This document shows, piece after piece, positions 29,960 to 39,474 of a stretch of 45,300 bases of DNA; position 1 is the stretch's first letter; every line of letters starts with the position of its first letter. The stretch is from Candidatus Saccharimonadota bacterium (lineage in GTDB: Bacteria; Patescibacteriota; Saccharimonadia; Saccharimonadales; UBA4665): NCBI GenBank assembly GCA_029288425.1, contig JARIHD010000073.1, forward strand, positions 1-45,300. The letters are read 5' to 3'. Both the position numbers and the translations under genes were made by a program. Under the pieces are notes generated by a model. It did no database searches. It had not been told where the DNA came from and was given only the letters and a program-made list of their open reading frames with translations.

Positions 29960-30718
29960 ATGGCAACGTACCTGTACCTTTCGAATGATCCCTCGGATCT
30001 CTCCGGGTATTTGAAAGCCTACATCAATACCAAGAGTCCGAATGCATCCACAACCGTATCCACGGCGGTGACCAACACTGCCGACGTCACGACGACCACC
30101 GTCACGATGACCTTAACGGCCGGAGGGTCGCAGGCGAAGTGGATCACGGCTCCCCTGGAAGAGGCGGTGACCATTTCGGGTCTGCCGTCGTACAACATCT
30201 GGGCGAAGGAATCCAACGCCACAGCCAATGCGATGGTGGCGGTGTCGCTCTGTCAGTACACCACGACATTGCAGTCGGCCTTTACCACGAGTTCAACCGG
30301 CGCGGAGTTGACGACCGGAGTCCTGCGGGTGGTGTGGACGACGACCTTGGGCGCGACCACGAACAAGGAAATCGTGACATCGACGGCGTTCTCGGCAGGC
30401 GATCGCTTGGCGATTACTCCCGTTCTCGGGCCGGTGGGTGTTATGGCCGCGGGCGGTGGATTTACCGTCACGATGGACTACAACGGTCTCACTGGCGGCG
30501 CGGACGGCGACACCTACATCGTTCTAAACGAATCCCTGCGTGCAGGGCAGGCGCAGGTCGGCTCCGGCGACAACGTGGGCATCACCGGCAAGGGCGTGTC
30601 GTACTTTTACGATCTCGCCACTGCGGTTCAGAACGGACTCAATGAAGGCCTGTACGGCACCAACGCGTCTGCGCAGGAAATCATTGATGAAGCCAACAAC
30701 CAGGCGGACCTCTCCTAG
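29960..30718 (+). CDS. Virion beta-protein, 252 aa
   Basis: Strong GGAGGAG site upstream. Thr/Ala-rich with repeated short strands (TTVSTAVTNTADVTTTTVT) and a helical C-terminus (EIIDEANNQADL). Probably a capsid-associated or head fibre protein. One-base overlap with the next GTG. Confidence 0.65.
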   Translation: MATYLYLSNDPSDLSGYLKAYINTKSPNASTTVSTAVTNTADVTTTTVTMTLTAGGSQAKWITAPLEEAVTISGLPSYNIWAKESNATANAMVAVSLCQYTTTLQSAFTTSSTGAELTTGVLRVVWTTTLGATTNKEIVTSTAFSAGDRLAITPVLGPVGVMAAGGGFTVTMDYNGLTGGADGDTYIVLNESLRAGQAQVGSGDNVGITGKGVSYFYDLATAVQNGLNEGLYGTNASAQEIIDEANNQADLS

Positions 30719-31296
30719 TGAGTGATCCGGTCATCTTCACGGCGGGCGGGGCTCCGGCCCCCCCGTCGTGGTTCATCAAGAAGCTGAAAGCCTTCGATCA
30801 CAACCTTCGCGTCTCGTGGGGGTTGGGATTGATGAATCCCTTTCCGGGATGGGTGATTGAACGACGAATCCCGGACGACATGAAAGAGCGGGTCTACAAC
30901 CAGAAACACAAGGACCCGAATCGTCCGAGATACGCCCATCAGGAACTTCGAGACGAGCATGGGTATTCCGGAACTCGTCAGTTCGACATGAGGCCGGATT
31001 GGCACGCGGTGTATCTCGTGATGAACGAGTTCCGCGAACCGATTCTCGAACTCAGCGAGAACGTCATTGATTACCTGAGAGCGAACTACGAGCGGACATT
31101 GCTGGGGTTTCCGGAATTGGGCCGCAAGCATCTCCTCGAAGACAAGAGAGACCAGGAACGACGCGACCGAGCGAAGCGTGAACGCGATTTAGACCGCGCG
31201 ACCGAGCAGGTCATGGAAAACAAATACGCCATTTTCAGCGACGTCATGGGCCGTAGCGGACAACCCGCACAGGTCATGGAAGGAACGGAACTATGA
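30718..31296 (+). CDS. Virion-module helical protein, 192 aa
   Basis: GTG overlaps the upstream TAG. Gly/Pro-rich start, then basic helical sequence and a C-terminal helix (DKRDQERRDRAKRERDLDRA, about 142-161) very rich in Arg/Asp. A role in head completion or as assembly factor is possible. ATGA overlap with the next gene. Confidence 0.6.
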   Translation: MSDPVIFTAGGAPAPPSWFIKKLKAFDHNLRVSWGLGLMNPFPGWVIERRIPDDMKERVYNQKHKDPNRPRYAHQELRDEHGYSGTRQFDMRPDWHAVYLVMNEFREPILELSENVIDYLRANYERTLLGFPELGRKHLLEDKRDQERRDRAKRERDLDRATEQVMENKYAIFSDVMGRSGQPAQVMEGTEL

Positions 31297-32096
31297 GCAC
31301 GGTGATTGATGAAGTCAAGGGAGCGGTGAAGGAACTGCTTCAAAAAGTCCCAAACATTGAACAGGTGATTCAGGAGGTTAAGAAACAACCTGCCAAGCCT
31401 CTTGCGGACGTCGCCTATGTTTACAACGGCTACGACGACGTGACGTTAAAACATCTGGGAATGTACGAGTACCACTTCCCCTACGGGAAGGTGACTCGCG
31501 TCGGGCCTCTCCCGGAACATCGTGAGAAGAACGCCGGCGAATCCGTTGGGCGTGAAGTCGTGTTTCAAACGATCCCCTTGAAGGGGGAATCCATCGCCCG
31601 AGAACTGATTGAAGTACGAGGCTACGCCAAAAAGGGCATGTGGGTGTTCGTCAACGGCACGGGCAAAGTCCCCGACGAGATTAAGGCGCAGTGCGATTCA
31701 GACGGCGAGCGTCATGCTCGAACCGAAATCGAGCGCTTCAAGGTCGGGCGAGAGAAAGCGAAAGCGGGTACGCCGGGTTATCGCATGAAGCCCGACGCGA
31801 GAATCTACAGTTGGATGAAGCGCTACTCTCCCGACGATGAACTGTTCGCCGAACAGTCCCGCCGATCGGATACCGCGCAGACCACTGCACGCGCTCTGGC
31901 GCAGCTCACCGAGATTGCTAAGGCGTTGGCCGAGAGAACGACGGGAGAAGTGGTTCCGGAGCCTCCGAAACCGGCATTCGACTACACCGCACTGGAAGGG
32001 TATCCGATTCGACGGAAACCCCTGGAGACCGAAGAGCAGTTGATGGAGCGTCAACTGGAGTTCATCGCGGAATACGACGCGAAGCAGCAGGCGTAA
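31293..32096 (+). CDS. Virion-module protein, 267 aa
   Basis: ATGA overlap. Mixed sequence with GYDDVTLKHLGMYEYHFPYG (about 45-64) and a helical C-terminus (EEQLMERQLEFIAEYDAKQQ). No enzymatic motif. Comparable position to head-tail joining or capsid-associated proteins. The next gene begins directly after its stop. Confidence 0.6.
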   Translation: MSTVIDEVKGAVKELLQKVPNIEQVIQEVKKQPAKPLADVAYVYNGYDDVTLKHLGMYEYHFPYGKVTRVGPLPEHREKNAGESVGREVVFQTIPLKGESIARELIEVRGYAKKGMWVFVNGTGKVPDEIKAQCDSDGERHARTEIERFKVGREKAKAGTPGYRMKPDARIYSWMKRYSPDDELFAEQSRRSDTAQTTARALAQLTEIAKALAERTTGEVVPEPPKPAFDYTALEGYPIRRKPLETEEQLMERQLEFIAEYDAKQQA

Positions 32097-32777
32097 ATGG
32101 ACCTCGCGACCATGATTACCCGCGTTCAGGGAGACTCCCAAGTCTCGGACGTGGAATACATCATCGGGAAATTAAACGCCGCACAGGATTGGGTCGTCAA
32201 TCGTGTTCTTCCGATGAACACGGAAATACTGAAGGTGACGAACGACCAAATCACCGTGAGCGTGGATACGCAGTCGTTCGACCTGAACGCGAATATTTCC
32301 ACCGGAACGCTCTACGAGCTCCAGTGGCTTGGCGTGAAGTTTTCCGGAGAAACGATATTCACTCCAGTCGAGTACGTGAACGGCTCGGATCCCGGGTTCA
32401 TCTACTGGGACCAGCAGGGCGTGCAAGCGATTCATCCGCAGTACGTGACGACGGACAAGTTCAATCAGGTGCGATTCGCACCGGGACTGCCCTCCGGAAC
32501 GATTATTCGGGCCGATTACATTTACAAGCCGCGGGAAATGTCGCTTCAGCAAAGAGTGAATTGCGAGCTTCCTGATCCATTCCATGAATGCGTCGTCTCC
32601 GAAGCCACGAGTTATTGCTGGAGGGGGATTGACGACGATCGAAGGGGAGACATGCACGGTGAGGCCATGGACCGACTGTATGGCGCACAGAATGTCCTGA
32701 AGACTCGGCAGTTCGCTCAGCCATTTCGCACGCGCCCGTCTTCGTTTGGGCCGGGGCGGCGATGGGTAAATTCCTAA
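32097..32777 (+). CDS. Head-tail adaptor protein
   Basis: 226 residues. Two helices at the start (TMITRVQGDSQVS, IGKLNAAQDWVVNRVL) and a beta core with PSGTIIRADYIYKP, then a C-terminal helix (HECVVSEATSYCWRGIDDDRRG). This is the shape of gp4/gp11-type adaptors that stack below the portal in podoviruses. The following gene is the nozzle-like protein, as expected. Confidence 0.72.
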   Translation: MDLATMITRVQGDSQVSDVEYIIGKLNAAQDWVVNRVLPMNTEILKVTNDQITVSVDTQSFDLNANISTGTLYELQWLGVKFSGETIFTPVEYVNGSDPGFIYWDQQGVQAIHPQYVTTDKFNQVRFAPGLPSGTIIRADYIYKPREMSLQQRVNCELPDPFHECVVSEATSYCWRGIDDDRRGDMHGEAMDRLYGAQNVLKTRQFAQPFRTRPSSFGPGRRWVNS

Positions 32778-34673
32778 ATGGCCGTACGCGACTTACAAAT
32801 TCAGGACGTCAGCGATTTCTTCGGCGTCAACTATCTTGACGACAAGGAGAACCTTCCTCCCAGTGTTTGGTTTGCCGGAACGAACGTGGTGGTCTCCGCA
32901 TCCGGGTCTGCACTAGCGTTACGTTCGCCCTTAACGGTCACCAAAACTATCGGGAATCCCAGTGCCCGGATTTTGTCGATTTTTAATGCCATTTGGTCCG
33001 ATACCGCCACGGTCTTTTTTGACATTCAGGCCGCAGGAACGACCAGCGTAACGACCTATCGTTTTGCGACTCAGTTCGGCATTCCCGCAACTCCCAGTTC
33101 TGTTCGTACAGGACAAGCCGACCATCGCGTGGACCGAATCAACACGAATAACAAGGTCTACAACGTCAACGGTGCGGAAACTTTCCAGTACGTCAACAGC
33201 ACCACGTCTTACCAACTGGGCATTGGAAAGCCTCTCGTTGCGGGAACGACCTCGATTGTTGCAGGCGGTGCGCTCGTGCTCAACGTGGGAGCGACGGCCT
33301 CTTACGCCTACAGAAATGCAGCAACCACCCACGTCGGGCTGTGTTCCGCGGCGTCTTCCAATAGCGGTCCAACCAACGGAGCCAACCAGACCCTGCGTGT
33401 TGCTGTTGTTGCGGCGTCGACAACCGGGATTGATGGGATCGTGTTGTTCCTCTCGAAAGATGGAGAGAGCAACCGCTACCTGAATGTCGACTCCTCGGGA
33501 AACATGCTCGTGTACCCCAACACCACGGGCAATATCGACATCTCGACTGCCTATTTCGTGGACACGAACACTCCGGAAACAGCGTACAACTACCGCCCGC
33601 TGGATTCCGGTACGCAAGTCTCTGCATGGCAGGACCGTTTGTGGATTACCGGATTTGGGGCGGGAACGCTCGGCCCAACGCTGACCTATAGCGGTTATGA
33701 ATCGGTTTACGCCGGCGTTCCCCAGGAGGCGTTTCCTCCGTTGAATGTGGTGACGATTCCCGCAAAAACGGAAGTCTCGCAGACCTCCATCCCCACTCCG
33801 GTGGGATTGCTGATCTTCAGCGACCTGAATGCATATCTGTTGACAGGGAACCCGCAAGACAACGCGGTTGCTCCGTCCAACACACTGGCAGTTACCGCCC
33901 AATTGGATTCGTTGAATTGGAACCTCGGAACGAAGTCACCAAATTCAGTCGTGTCGAGTCCATTCGGGATTATCTGGTTGGATAACAACAAGCGGATTCA
34001 GTTATGGCCGTTTCAGGGGTTGCCGCAGGAAATCGGGCTAGCGTTACGGCCGGACCTCTCGAACATTTTTGGCAGCGGTGCGAATTTGGCTCTGGCCGAA
34101 GCCGTCTGGTATCAGGGAAAAGACGCGGCGTACTACATCCTGACGGCATGTACTTCCGGGTCTGTCAATAACCGTCTGTACATCATCGGCTTTTACACCG
34201 ACCCCGGCACGGGAAATGTAGTGCGTGCCTGTTCGACATCCGACATCTCCGCTTCGTGCATCAATGTTTCGACGCTCACACAGATTGTCGCATCGGGCAA
34301 GGTCTTTATCGGCGGCACCACGGACATTGTTCAGCAAATCTTCGACTTCGATACTCAGGGCTCGGGATTCGGAGCGGGTACCACGTTGAGCTTTGATTTG
34401 ATGGCGGGCAACAACATTGGAAATTACTCCAACCTCCATTCCCTGAGATTTGACAGCAACACCAACGATGTCATGGTTCAGGTATCGAATCCCGATGGAT
34501 CAGACCAGCGAAATGTGATGCTCACTCGGGAAGGAAATACGACCTATAAAGGTCTCGTGAACAAGTACGGCATTCGTCAGATGTTGAGATTTGTCTTTCC
34601 CACAGATGATGCCGTGAAGCGGGATGTGAAGAATTTCCGTCTGGCGTATAGCCAGAAGAAACGAGTGCTCTGA
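32778..34673 (+). CDS. Tail nozzle (tubular protein B)-like protein
   Basis: 631 residues, starting directly after the adaptor. Beta-rich with repeating VYNVNGAETFQYVNSTTSYQ and AWQDRLWITGFG segments, consistent with a propeller/OB-type nozzle protein that forms the short tail tube. The region NVVTIPAKTEVS and YLLTGNPQD recalls podoviral tail proteins by order and composition. C-terminus KNFRLAYSQKKRVL. Length fits the family. Confidence 0.7.
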   Translation: MAVRDLQIQDVSDFFGVNYLDDKENLPPSVWFAGTNVVVSASGSALALRSPLTVTKTIGNPSARILSIFNAIWSDTATVFFDIQAAGTTSVTTYRFATQFGIPATPSSVRTGQADHRVDRINTNNKVYNVNGAETFQYVNSTTSYQLGIGKPLVAGTTSIVAGGALVLNVGATASYAYRNAATTHVGLCSAASSNSGPTNGANQTLRVAVVAASTTGIDGIVLFLSKDGESNRYLNVDSSGNMLVYPNTTGNIDISTAYFVDTNTPETAYNYRPLDSGTQVSAWQDRLWITGFGAGTLGPTLTYSGYESVYAGVPQEAFPPLNVVTIPAKTEVSQTSIPTPVGLLIFSDLNAYLLTGNPQDNAVAPSNTLAVTAQLDSLNWNLGTKSPNSVVSSPFGIIWLDNNKRIQLWPFQGLPQEIGLALRPDLSNIFGSGANLALAEAVWYQGKDAAYYILTACTSGSVNNRLYIIGFYTDPGTGNVVRACSTSDISASCINVSTLTQIVASGKVFIGGTTDIVQQIFDFDTQGSGFGAGTTLSFDLMAGNNIGNYSNLHSLRFDSNTNDVMVQVSNPDGSDQRNVMLTREGNTTYKGLVNKYGIRQMLRFVFPTDDAVKRDVKNFRLAYSQKKRVL

Positions 34674-34975
34674 TGCGGACGTTTATTGGAATTGTGCTGG
34701 CTGTGCTGATTGGGTTGGCGTCGTGCGTCGCCTTCAGTGCCGAGCCTTCACCGGACGATCTGGCGAAGGCTTCGGCTCAACAGTTATGGGGGCCGGCGGG
34801 ATACGCCGCGAAGTATGCGGTCGCCGATGGGCCATGGCTTTACGAGGTCGGTTTCGTGAGTGTGTTCGGGCCTCCCATCGCCGTTGGGCGGGGGACGTCA
34901 TGGAAAGAGGCGTTTGACCAGGCGAACGAAAAAATCAAGCGCAGACCGGCGAGTCCATTTGGCGATGGGGAATGA
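34673..34975 (+). CDS. Exported small protein or lipoprotein in the tail module, 100 aa
   Basis: TGATG overlap with the nozzle gene. N-terminal signal (MRTFIGIVLAVLIGLASC): LASC fits a lipobox with Cys18, and FSA-EP is a possible signal peptidase I site. The mature part is about 80 residues, WLYEVGFVSVFGPP. Could be a lipoprotein blocking superinfection or a spanin-like partner; no partner is visible. ATGA overlap with the next gene. Confidence 0.62.
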   Translation: MRTFIGIVLAVLIGLASCVAFSAEPSPDDLAKASAQQLWGPAGYAAKYAVADGPWLYEVGFVSVFGPPIAVGRGTSWKEAFDQANEKIKRRPASPFGDGE

Positions 34976-35424
34976 GCCTAATTCCATCGTGGGGCCGGCC
35001 CAATGTATCGAGTCAGTTCGAAACGCGCATCAAGGCGCTGTTTCAGGAACTCGTCAGACGGCTCATGGAGATTGGGGAAGGCTTTACCGCGATCGACACG
35101 AACGTCACATTCAACACGAATCAGACGTCTGTGTTTCGCGGGATGTTTGGCGGGCCTTCGCGGTGGGTCGTCGGCACCACCACGGTCGGCGCTACCGACT
35201 TCGCGTTATTCGCGTGGGTCGGGAATACCACCTACACCGTGGCGTTGGCCGCAGCTCAGGACTACCCAAACATGATTGTGACGATCAAGAAGGTCACGGC
35301 GTTGAACAGTGTCGTGATTGCGGGGACGGTGGATGGGGCGTCGAGTCTAACGCTGACGACGTTGAATTCCAGTTACGTGCTGATGGCGAGTAGTTCCACA
35401 TGGAACGTTCTCGCCAACTACTAG
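34972..35424 (+). CDS. Virion beta-protein, 150 aa
   Basis: ATGA overlap. N-terminal helix (FETRIKALFQELVRRLMEIG) followed by a beta-rich C-terminal half (TTYTVALAAAQDYPNMIVTI, SSLTLTTLNSSYVL). The C-terminal pattern resembles the fibre-like protein's last domain (19765 gene), so a fibre or spike component is plausible. Confidence 0.62.
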   Translation: MSLIPSWGRPNVSSQFETRIKALFQELVRRLMEIGEGFTAIDTNVTFNTNQTSVFRGMFGGPSRWVVGTTTVGATDFALFAWVGNTTYTVALAAAQDYPNMIVTIKKVTALNSVVIAGTVDGASSLTLTTLNSSYVLMASSSTWNVLANY

Positions 35425-35432
35425 GAGGCGAC

Positions 35433-35834
35433 TTGGCTTTTATTGCTCCGGACGTTGCGAGAAGTCCTGAAGACTTCGACAAGTGCCGGGAACTTCAAAA
35501 CCGATTGGACCCAGCGGGGATTATTCCGCCGTTCGGTCAACCCGGAAACTTAACTTACGTTATTCGAGACAATGACGACCGTTCGACCATCATGGGCATG
35601 ATCCACACCGAATTAGTCTTAGAGGTGAGATCCATGCTCGTGGAGAAATTCAATCACGCCCAAGTGTCGTACACGCTGCTACATCGGGGAATGGAGATGA
35701 ATATGAGGGCCAATAACCGGGGCCACTATTACATCACCGTTCCGAGAACAGACACGCGAGTGATTTCGATGTTCGAGAAGGACGGCGCTCAAATCGTGGA
35801 TCGTGACGCGGTGAGGTTTCTGAAAACTTTGTAG
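35433..35834 (+). CDS. Hypothetical virion-region protein, 133 aa
   Basis: TTG 35433 is chosen because AGGAGG lies four bases before it; an in-frame ATG at 35400 lacks a ribosome-binding site. Soluble alpha/beta protein (FDKCRELQNRLDPAGIIPPF; HTELVLEVRSMLVEKF). Unknown. Confidence 0.6.
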   Translation: MAFIAPDVARSPEDFDKCRELQNRLDPAGIIPPFGQPGNLTYVIRDNDDRSTIMGMIHTELVLEVRSMLVEKFNHAQVSYTLLHRGMEMNMRANNRGHYYITVPRTDTRVISMFEKDGAQIVDRDAVRFLKTL

Positions 35835-35851
35835 AGAAGGGAAGTGGATTT

Positions 35852-36292
35852 ATGAGTCGGCAAGATCCGAGGATTCCACCGAGCAATTCCAGTGATAACT
35901 GGTTCGTTCAGAACTTGCCGGGCCTCGCGAATACTGGGCTCAACATCTGGCAGCAGTACCGGCAAAATCGCTCGCAGAACCGAATCAACCAGCAACTCCA
36001 GCAGCGCACGCAGCAGATGGACGAGTTGGCGAAGGCCGAGCAGCAGCGGCGCGAGTTTTACGCGGCGACGGTACTGCCAACGTTGATGCGGGCGCTAGGG
36101 ATCAAAGACCCTAATATGCTGAATCTCGCGCAGCAACGTCGGCAGGCATTGCCGGGTTACGGCGGGCCGCCGCAGACACAGACGCAGAGCTTTACGCCAG
36201 ATCCTTCGGGTGGGGGAGGGTCGAGCGGTGGTGCGGAATTCGACCCGGACCGTTGGCGGTTCGATCGCTTTCAGCCTCCGGAGTTGGAGTAG
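35852..36292 (+). CDS. Gln/Arg-rich virion-associated protein, 146 aa
   Basis: GAAGGGAAG-type site upstream. A helical centre with very high Gln (WQQYRQNRSQNRINQQLQQR, about 33-52) is followed by a Gly/Pro/Ser tail. First of four consecutive low-complexity, Q-rich proteins in the position of podovirus internal or ejection proteins. Confidence 0.6.
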   Translation: MSRQDPRIPPSNSSDNWFVQNLPGLANTGLNIWQQYRQNRSQNRINQQLQQRTQQMDELAKAEQQRREFYAATVLPTLMRALGIKDPNMLNLAQQRRQALPGYGGPPQTQTQSFTPDPSGGGGSSGGAEFDPDRWRFDRFQPPELE

Positions 36293-36295
36293 GTC

Positions 36296-38065
36296 ATGCC
36301 AGCACACGGACAAGTCAGCGCAAAAGACCCCAACATGATTTGGGACCAAAACCATGGACGGTACATCCAGAAACCCGGAACCGAACTTCCTTACGATCTG
36401 GCGAAGGGCGGTTTCATGCAGACCGCCGGTAACCAGAACGCGTACTCGGATTACCTTCAGGGGCTAACGCCCGATTATCTGCCGCCGGATGCCGGATTAG
36501 ACCCGAGAGCGCAGAATGCGCCCCTGTCGTCAGTGCCGTCCGCCGTCGACCCTCGCCCGCAGACCGGTCCCGGATCGCAGCGAATATCCGCACCAATCGA
36601 CCCGCGTCCTTCGAGCGGGGCTGGCTCGCGACCGACTGCGCCGATTAACCAGCGGACGACCGGTGCCGTCAATGCTGGTGGCGGGGTATCCGACGTCGGC
36701 AACATGGGGTCGCAAGTCCGATCCGGCGGAAATTACACCGGCCCATCCACGGCCAACACGATGATGAACGCCGGGGTCAATCAATACAACTCCGGATCGG
36801 ACAGAGGGCAGACTACGACGATGAATCTTAATGGTTCATCCGGGCCGACAAATCGGTCTGTCAAAACATACCTTTCGGACGTGGACCCGCGATTATCCGA
36901 ATGGAACACGGATCCGAATACGGGATGGACGGCTCCCACTGGTGGAAATCAAGCATTCCCCAACATTCAGACCGGGTTGAACTGGGGTGAAAACGATTTT
37001 GGGTTTACAGCCCCAACAGGTCGCGGAAATATTCAGACAGCGACCTTAACCCCGGACCAACTAGCCCAAGCAACGAACGGGATGCCGCACGGCAACGCAA
37101 TGAATCCGTACGATGACGAGAATTGGGACGTCCCGGACGTTGACCTTGGACAAATGCCCACCATGTCGAGCGGCTGGGAGCCAGGGTTCGAGTCGAACTT
37201 TTTCAACCGGGCCAACTCGACACGAAACCAACTGAACGACCTGTACAACTTTCAGACGCCGAATATGGAAGCAGCACTGAACAACTTGGGACAGGTGCCC
37301 AAGCCAACCAGTCAGGGCGTTGACCAGTTTGAGCAGCTTCAGTTTCTCTTGAGTGGTCAGGGGTACAAGCCCGACGTTGTTTCGAAGATGAAGGCCAACG
37401 CCGCAGATTCCCTCGCCGGGCAGAACGCCGCGCGCATGTCGGCAGGCAAGATGGCGGCACAACGAGCGGGGCTAGGGGATTCGGGCATTTCGGTAGCGAT
37501 GGCCGATCAGGCCGCGAGAGATAACGCTGCGGGATTGAATCAGGCGAACAACCAGATCGATATTCAGAACGCCATGCAGGGAATGCAAAACATGGTGACG
37601 GGATCCGGAATGGAATTGAACCGTCAGCAGACGAATCAGCAGCAGGCGAACCTGATGGCCTTACAAGCGGCACAAATGATGTTCCAGGCGATGCAGCAAA
37701 ATACCGCGAACTCCCAGCAGGCGAACCAGACGAACAATCAGAACCAGATGAATCAGCGCATGACGAACGCGGGCCAGCAGGCGAATGTGTTGTCAAACGC
37801 TCAAAGTCAGTTCGGCAACGCGACGCTGAATCAGGCCGCAAATGCCAATCAGCAGAACGCAGCGAATGCGTTCAATTGGAACCTGAATCAGGCCAACATG
37901 AATAACAACAACCGGCAGTTCAACTCAAACCAGCGGTTCAACAAATGGAATACTGGCGTGAACGCGACGGTTAGTCTCCACAACAACACCCAGCCCGCCG
38001 CATACACTCAGCAGGGCACACAGACAACAACGCAGCAACAGCCGATCGGGGCGGCGGTCGTATGA
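36296..38065 (+). CDS. Asn/Gln-rich internal virion protein
   Basis: 589 residues. N-terminal half has Pro/Gly/Ser repeats with DPRPQTGPGS and DPRPSSGAGS (about 81-106). Residues about 330-580 are helical and extremely rich in Asn, Gln, Ala and Met (QMMFQAMQQNTANSQQANQ and following), without membrane segments. Composition and place match ejected internal core proteins that form a channel or chaperone DNA. ATG 38062 overlaps its stop. Confidence 0.65.
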   Translation: MPAHGQVSAKDPNMIWDQNHGRYIQKPGTELPYDLAKGGFMQTAGNQNAYSDYLQGLTPDYLPPDAGLDPRAQNAPLSSVPSAVDPRPQTGPGSQRISAPIDPRPSSGAGSRPTAPINQRTTGAVNAGGGVSDVGNMGSQVRSGGNYTGPSTANTMMNAGVNQYNSGSDRGQTTTMNLNGSSGPTNRSVKTYLSDVDPRLSEWNTDPNTGWTAPTGGNQAFPNIQTGLNWGENDFGFTAPTGRGNIQTATLTPDQLAQATNGMPHGNAMNPYDDENWDVPDVDLGQMPTMSSGWEPGFESNFFNRANSTRNQLNDLYNFQTPNMEAALNNLGQVPKPTSQGVDQFEQLQFLLSGQGYKPDVVSKMKANAADSLAGQNAARMSAGKMAAQRAGLGDSGISVAMADQAARDNAAGLNQANNQIDIQNAMQGMQNMVTGSGMELNRQQTNQQQANLMALQAAQMMFQAMQQNTANSQQANQTNNQNQMNQRMTNAGQQANVLSNAQSQFGNATLNQAANANQQNAANAFNWNLNQANMNNNNRQFNSNQRFNKWNTGVNATVSLHNNTQPAAYTQQGTQTTTQQQPIGAAVV

Positions 38066-39474
38066 TGAACCGCGTCGACGTTCTAAAACAAATTCGCGGC
38101 ATGGTCGGCGGGGGCGAAACCGTTCTACCGCTCAATCAGCAAAGAGGCGGCGGGGATGGCGAATTCCCCCAAGGCGGAGGTGGTGCTGTCGCAGAACCAG
38201 AGATGGTGGACGCGCCGTACATGGTGTCGCCGAATCCGACGCAATTAGACCAGCGAGTGCCAATACTCCAGCAGATCCAGCAGCAGCGGCGTCAACGACC
38301 GGATTCATTCGCGTCTCCCGAAGAACAGGCTGAAATGGACATGCTGTCGCAGGCGATGCGCGTCGAAATGCAGCCACGAAAGCCAGACCCCACATGGATG
38401 AGCATTCTCAAGGGGATAGGTGAGGGCATTGCGTACCGCGACAACGCGCAGAATGTCCGGATGCAACGAGAGGCACAAAGACAGCGGGAGTACCAGAACA
38501 AGGTCGATCGCTTGAAGCAGATCCGCGGAGACGCAAAACAGCGAGAGCAAGACTACAACGCGCAAGAAGACCGACAGATGGCGATGGAAGACCGCGAGCG
38601 TTCGATTCAAATGCAGGAGCTTCAGGCGCAACAGATCAACCGCGGGCTCGAGAAACCAAACCTTATTGAAGTGTCTCCGGGGGCATCCCTGTACGATCCG
38701 ACGTCGAAGACTTCGCCATATACGGCACCGTCGAAAGATCCGACGAAGAAAGCGCTTCAGTCGAAGGAGGTGGAGATTAACGGAAAGGCGGCGCTCGCTA
38801 ACTTCGACCCGGATAGCGGGAAGTACTACGACACGAAGACCGGCGCGGAATTACACGACGTCAAACCGTACAACACGCCAAAGGACCCTAGTGGCGCGAC
38901 CAATCGGCGGGTGGACAATCTCTCTTCGAAGTTCGGCTCAGAGCCGATCGTGAAGAAATACAACATCGTAACGGATGCGCTTCAGTTTGCGAGAAATGTT
39001 CCTGAGCAGAACAACAACCCGCAGTACGACCAAGCGTTGATTTACGCCTTTGCCAAAGCGATGGACCCGGAATCGGTTGTGCGAGAGGGAGAATACGCGA
39101 CGGTTCAGAAATACGCTCAGTCATGGATGGATTCGTTCGGGTTCAACGCCGCCAGGATCTTGAGCAATTCGGAATTCCTGACTCCTGAAGCTCGGCGAAA
39201 CATGAAATCCGTGATTGAGCAAAGAGCCAAGCCGGTGGTGGACCAGTACAAGAATCTGCGAAAGCAGTACGGGCAGCAGATTTCACAGATCACCAAAGAT
39301 GATGGCGAAAGCCATTTGGTGGACTATGGGGCCGCGTTTGGCGACGCCCCACAACCCACACCATCACTAGATGCGAACGGACGGCGCGAGCAGCATAACA
39401 AGCGTACGGGAGAATATCGCTACTCTCTCGACGGAGGAAAGACATGGCACAAGGGACGACTCCCGAGAGGCTAG
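38062..39474 (+). CDS. Gln-rich internal virion protein, 470 aa
   Basis: ATGATG start overlapping the previous stop. Gly-rich head, then a helical stretch (about 105-195) rich in Gln/Arg/Glu (MQREAQRQREYQNKVDRLKQ), then a more globular part and a C-terminal RTGEYRYSLDGGKTWHKGR beta-hairpin. Ordering between two other large proteins suggests it is part of the ejected core. Confidence 0.65.
   Translation: MMNRVDVLKQIRGMVGGGETVLPLNQQRGGGDGEFPQGGGGAVAEPEMVDAPYMVSPNPTQLDQRVPILQQIQQQRRQRPDSFASPEEQAEMDMLSQAMRVEMQPRKPDPTWMSILKGIGEGIAYRDNAQNVRMQREAQRQREYQNKVDRLKQIRGDAKQREQDYNAQEDRQMAMEDRERSIQMQELQAQQINRGLEKPNLIEVSPGASLYDPTSKTSPYTAPSKDPTKKALQSKEVEINGKAALANFDPDSGKYYDTKTGAELHDVKPYNTPKDPSGATNRRVDNLSSKFGSEPIVKKYNIVTDALQFARNVPEQNNNPQYDQALIYAFAKAMDPESVVREGEYATVQKYAQSWMDSFGFNAARILSNSEFLTPEARRNMKSVIEQRAKPVVDQYKNLRKQYGQQISQITKDDGESHLVDYGAAFGDAPQPTPSLDANGRREQHNKRTGEYRYSLDGGKTWHKGRLPRG

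Noticed and set aside
32931-33902. 323-codon minus-strand open frame
   Set aside because: Mirror of the nozzle-like gene; repetitive Arg/Gly/Cys composition typical of shadow frames.
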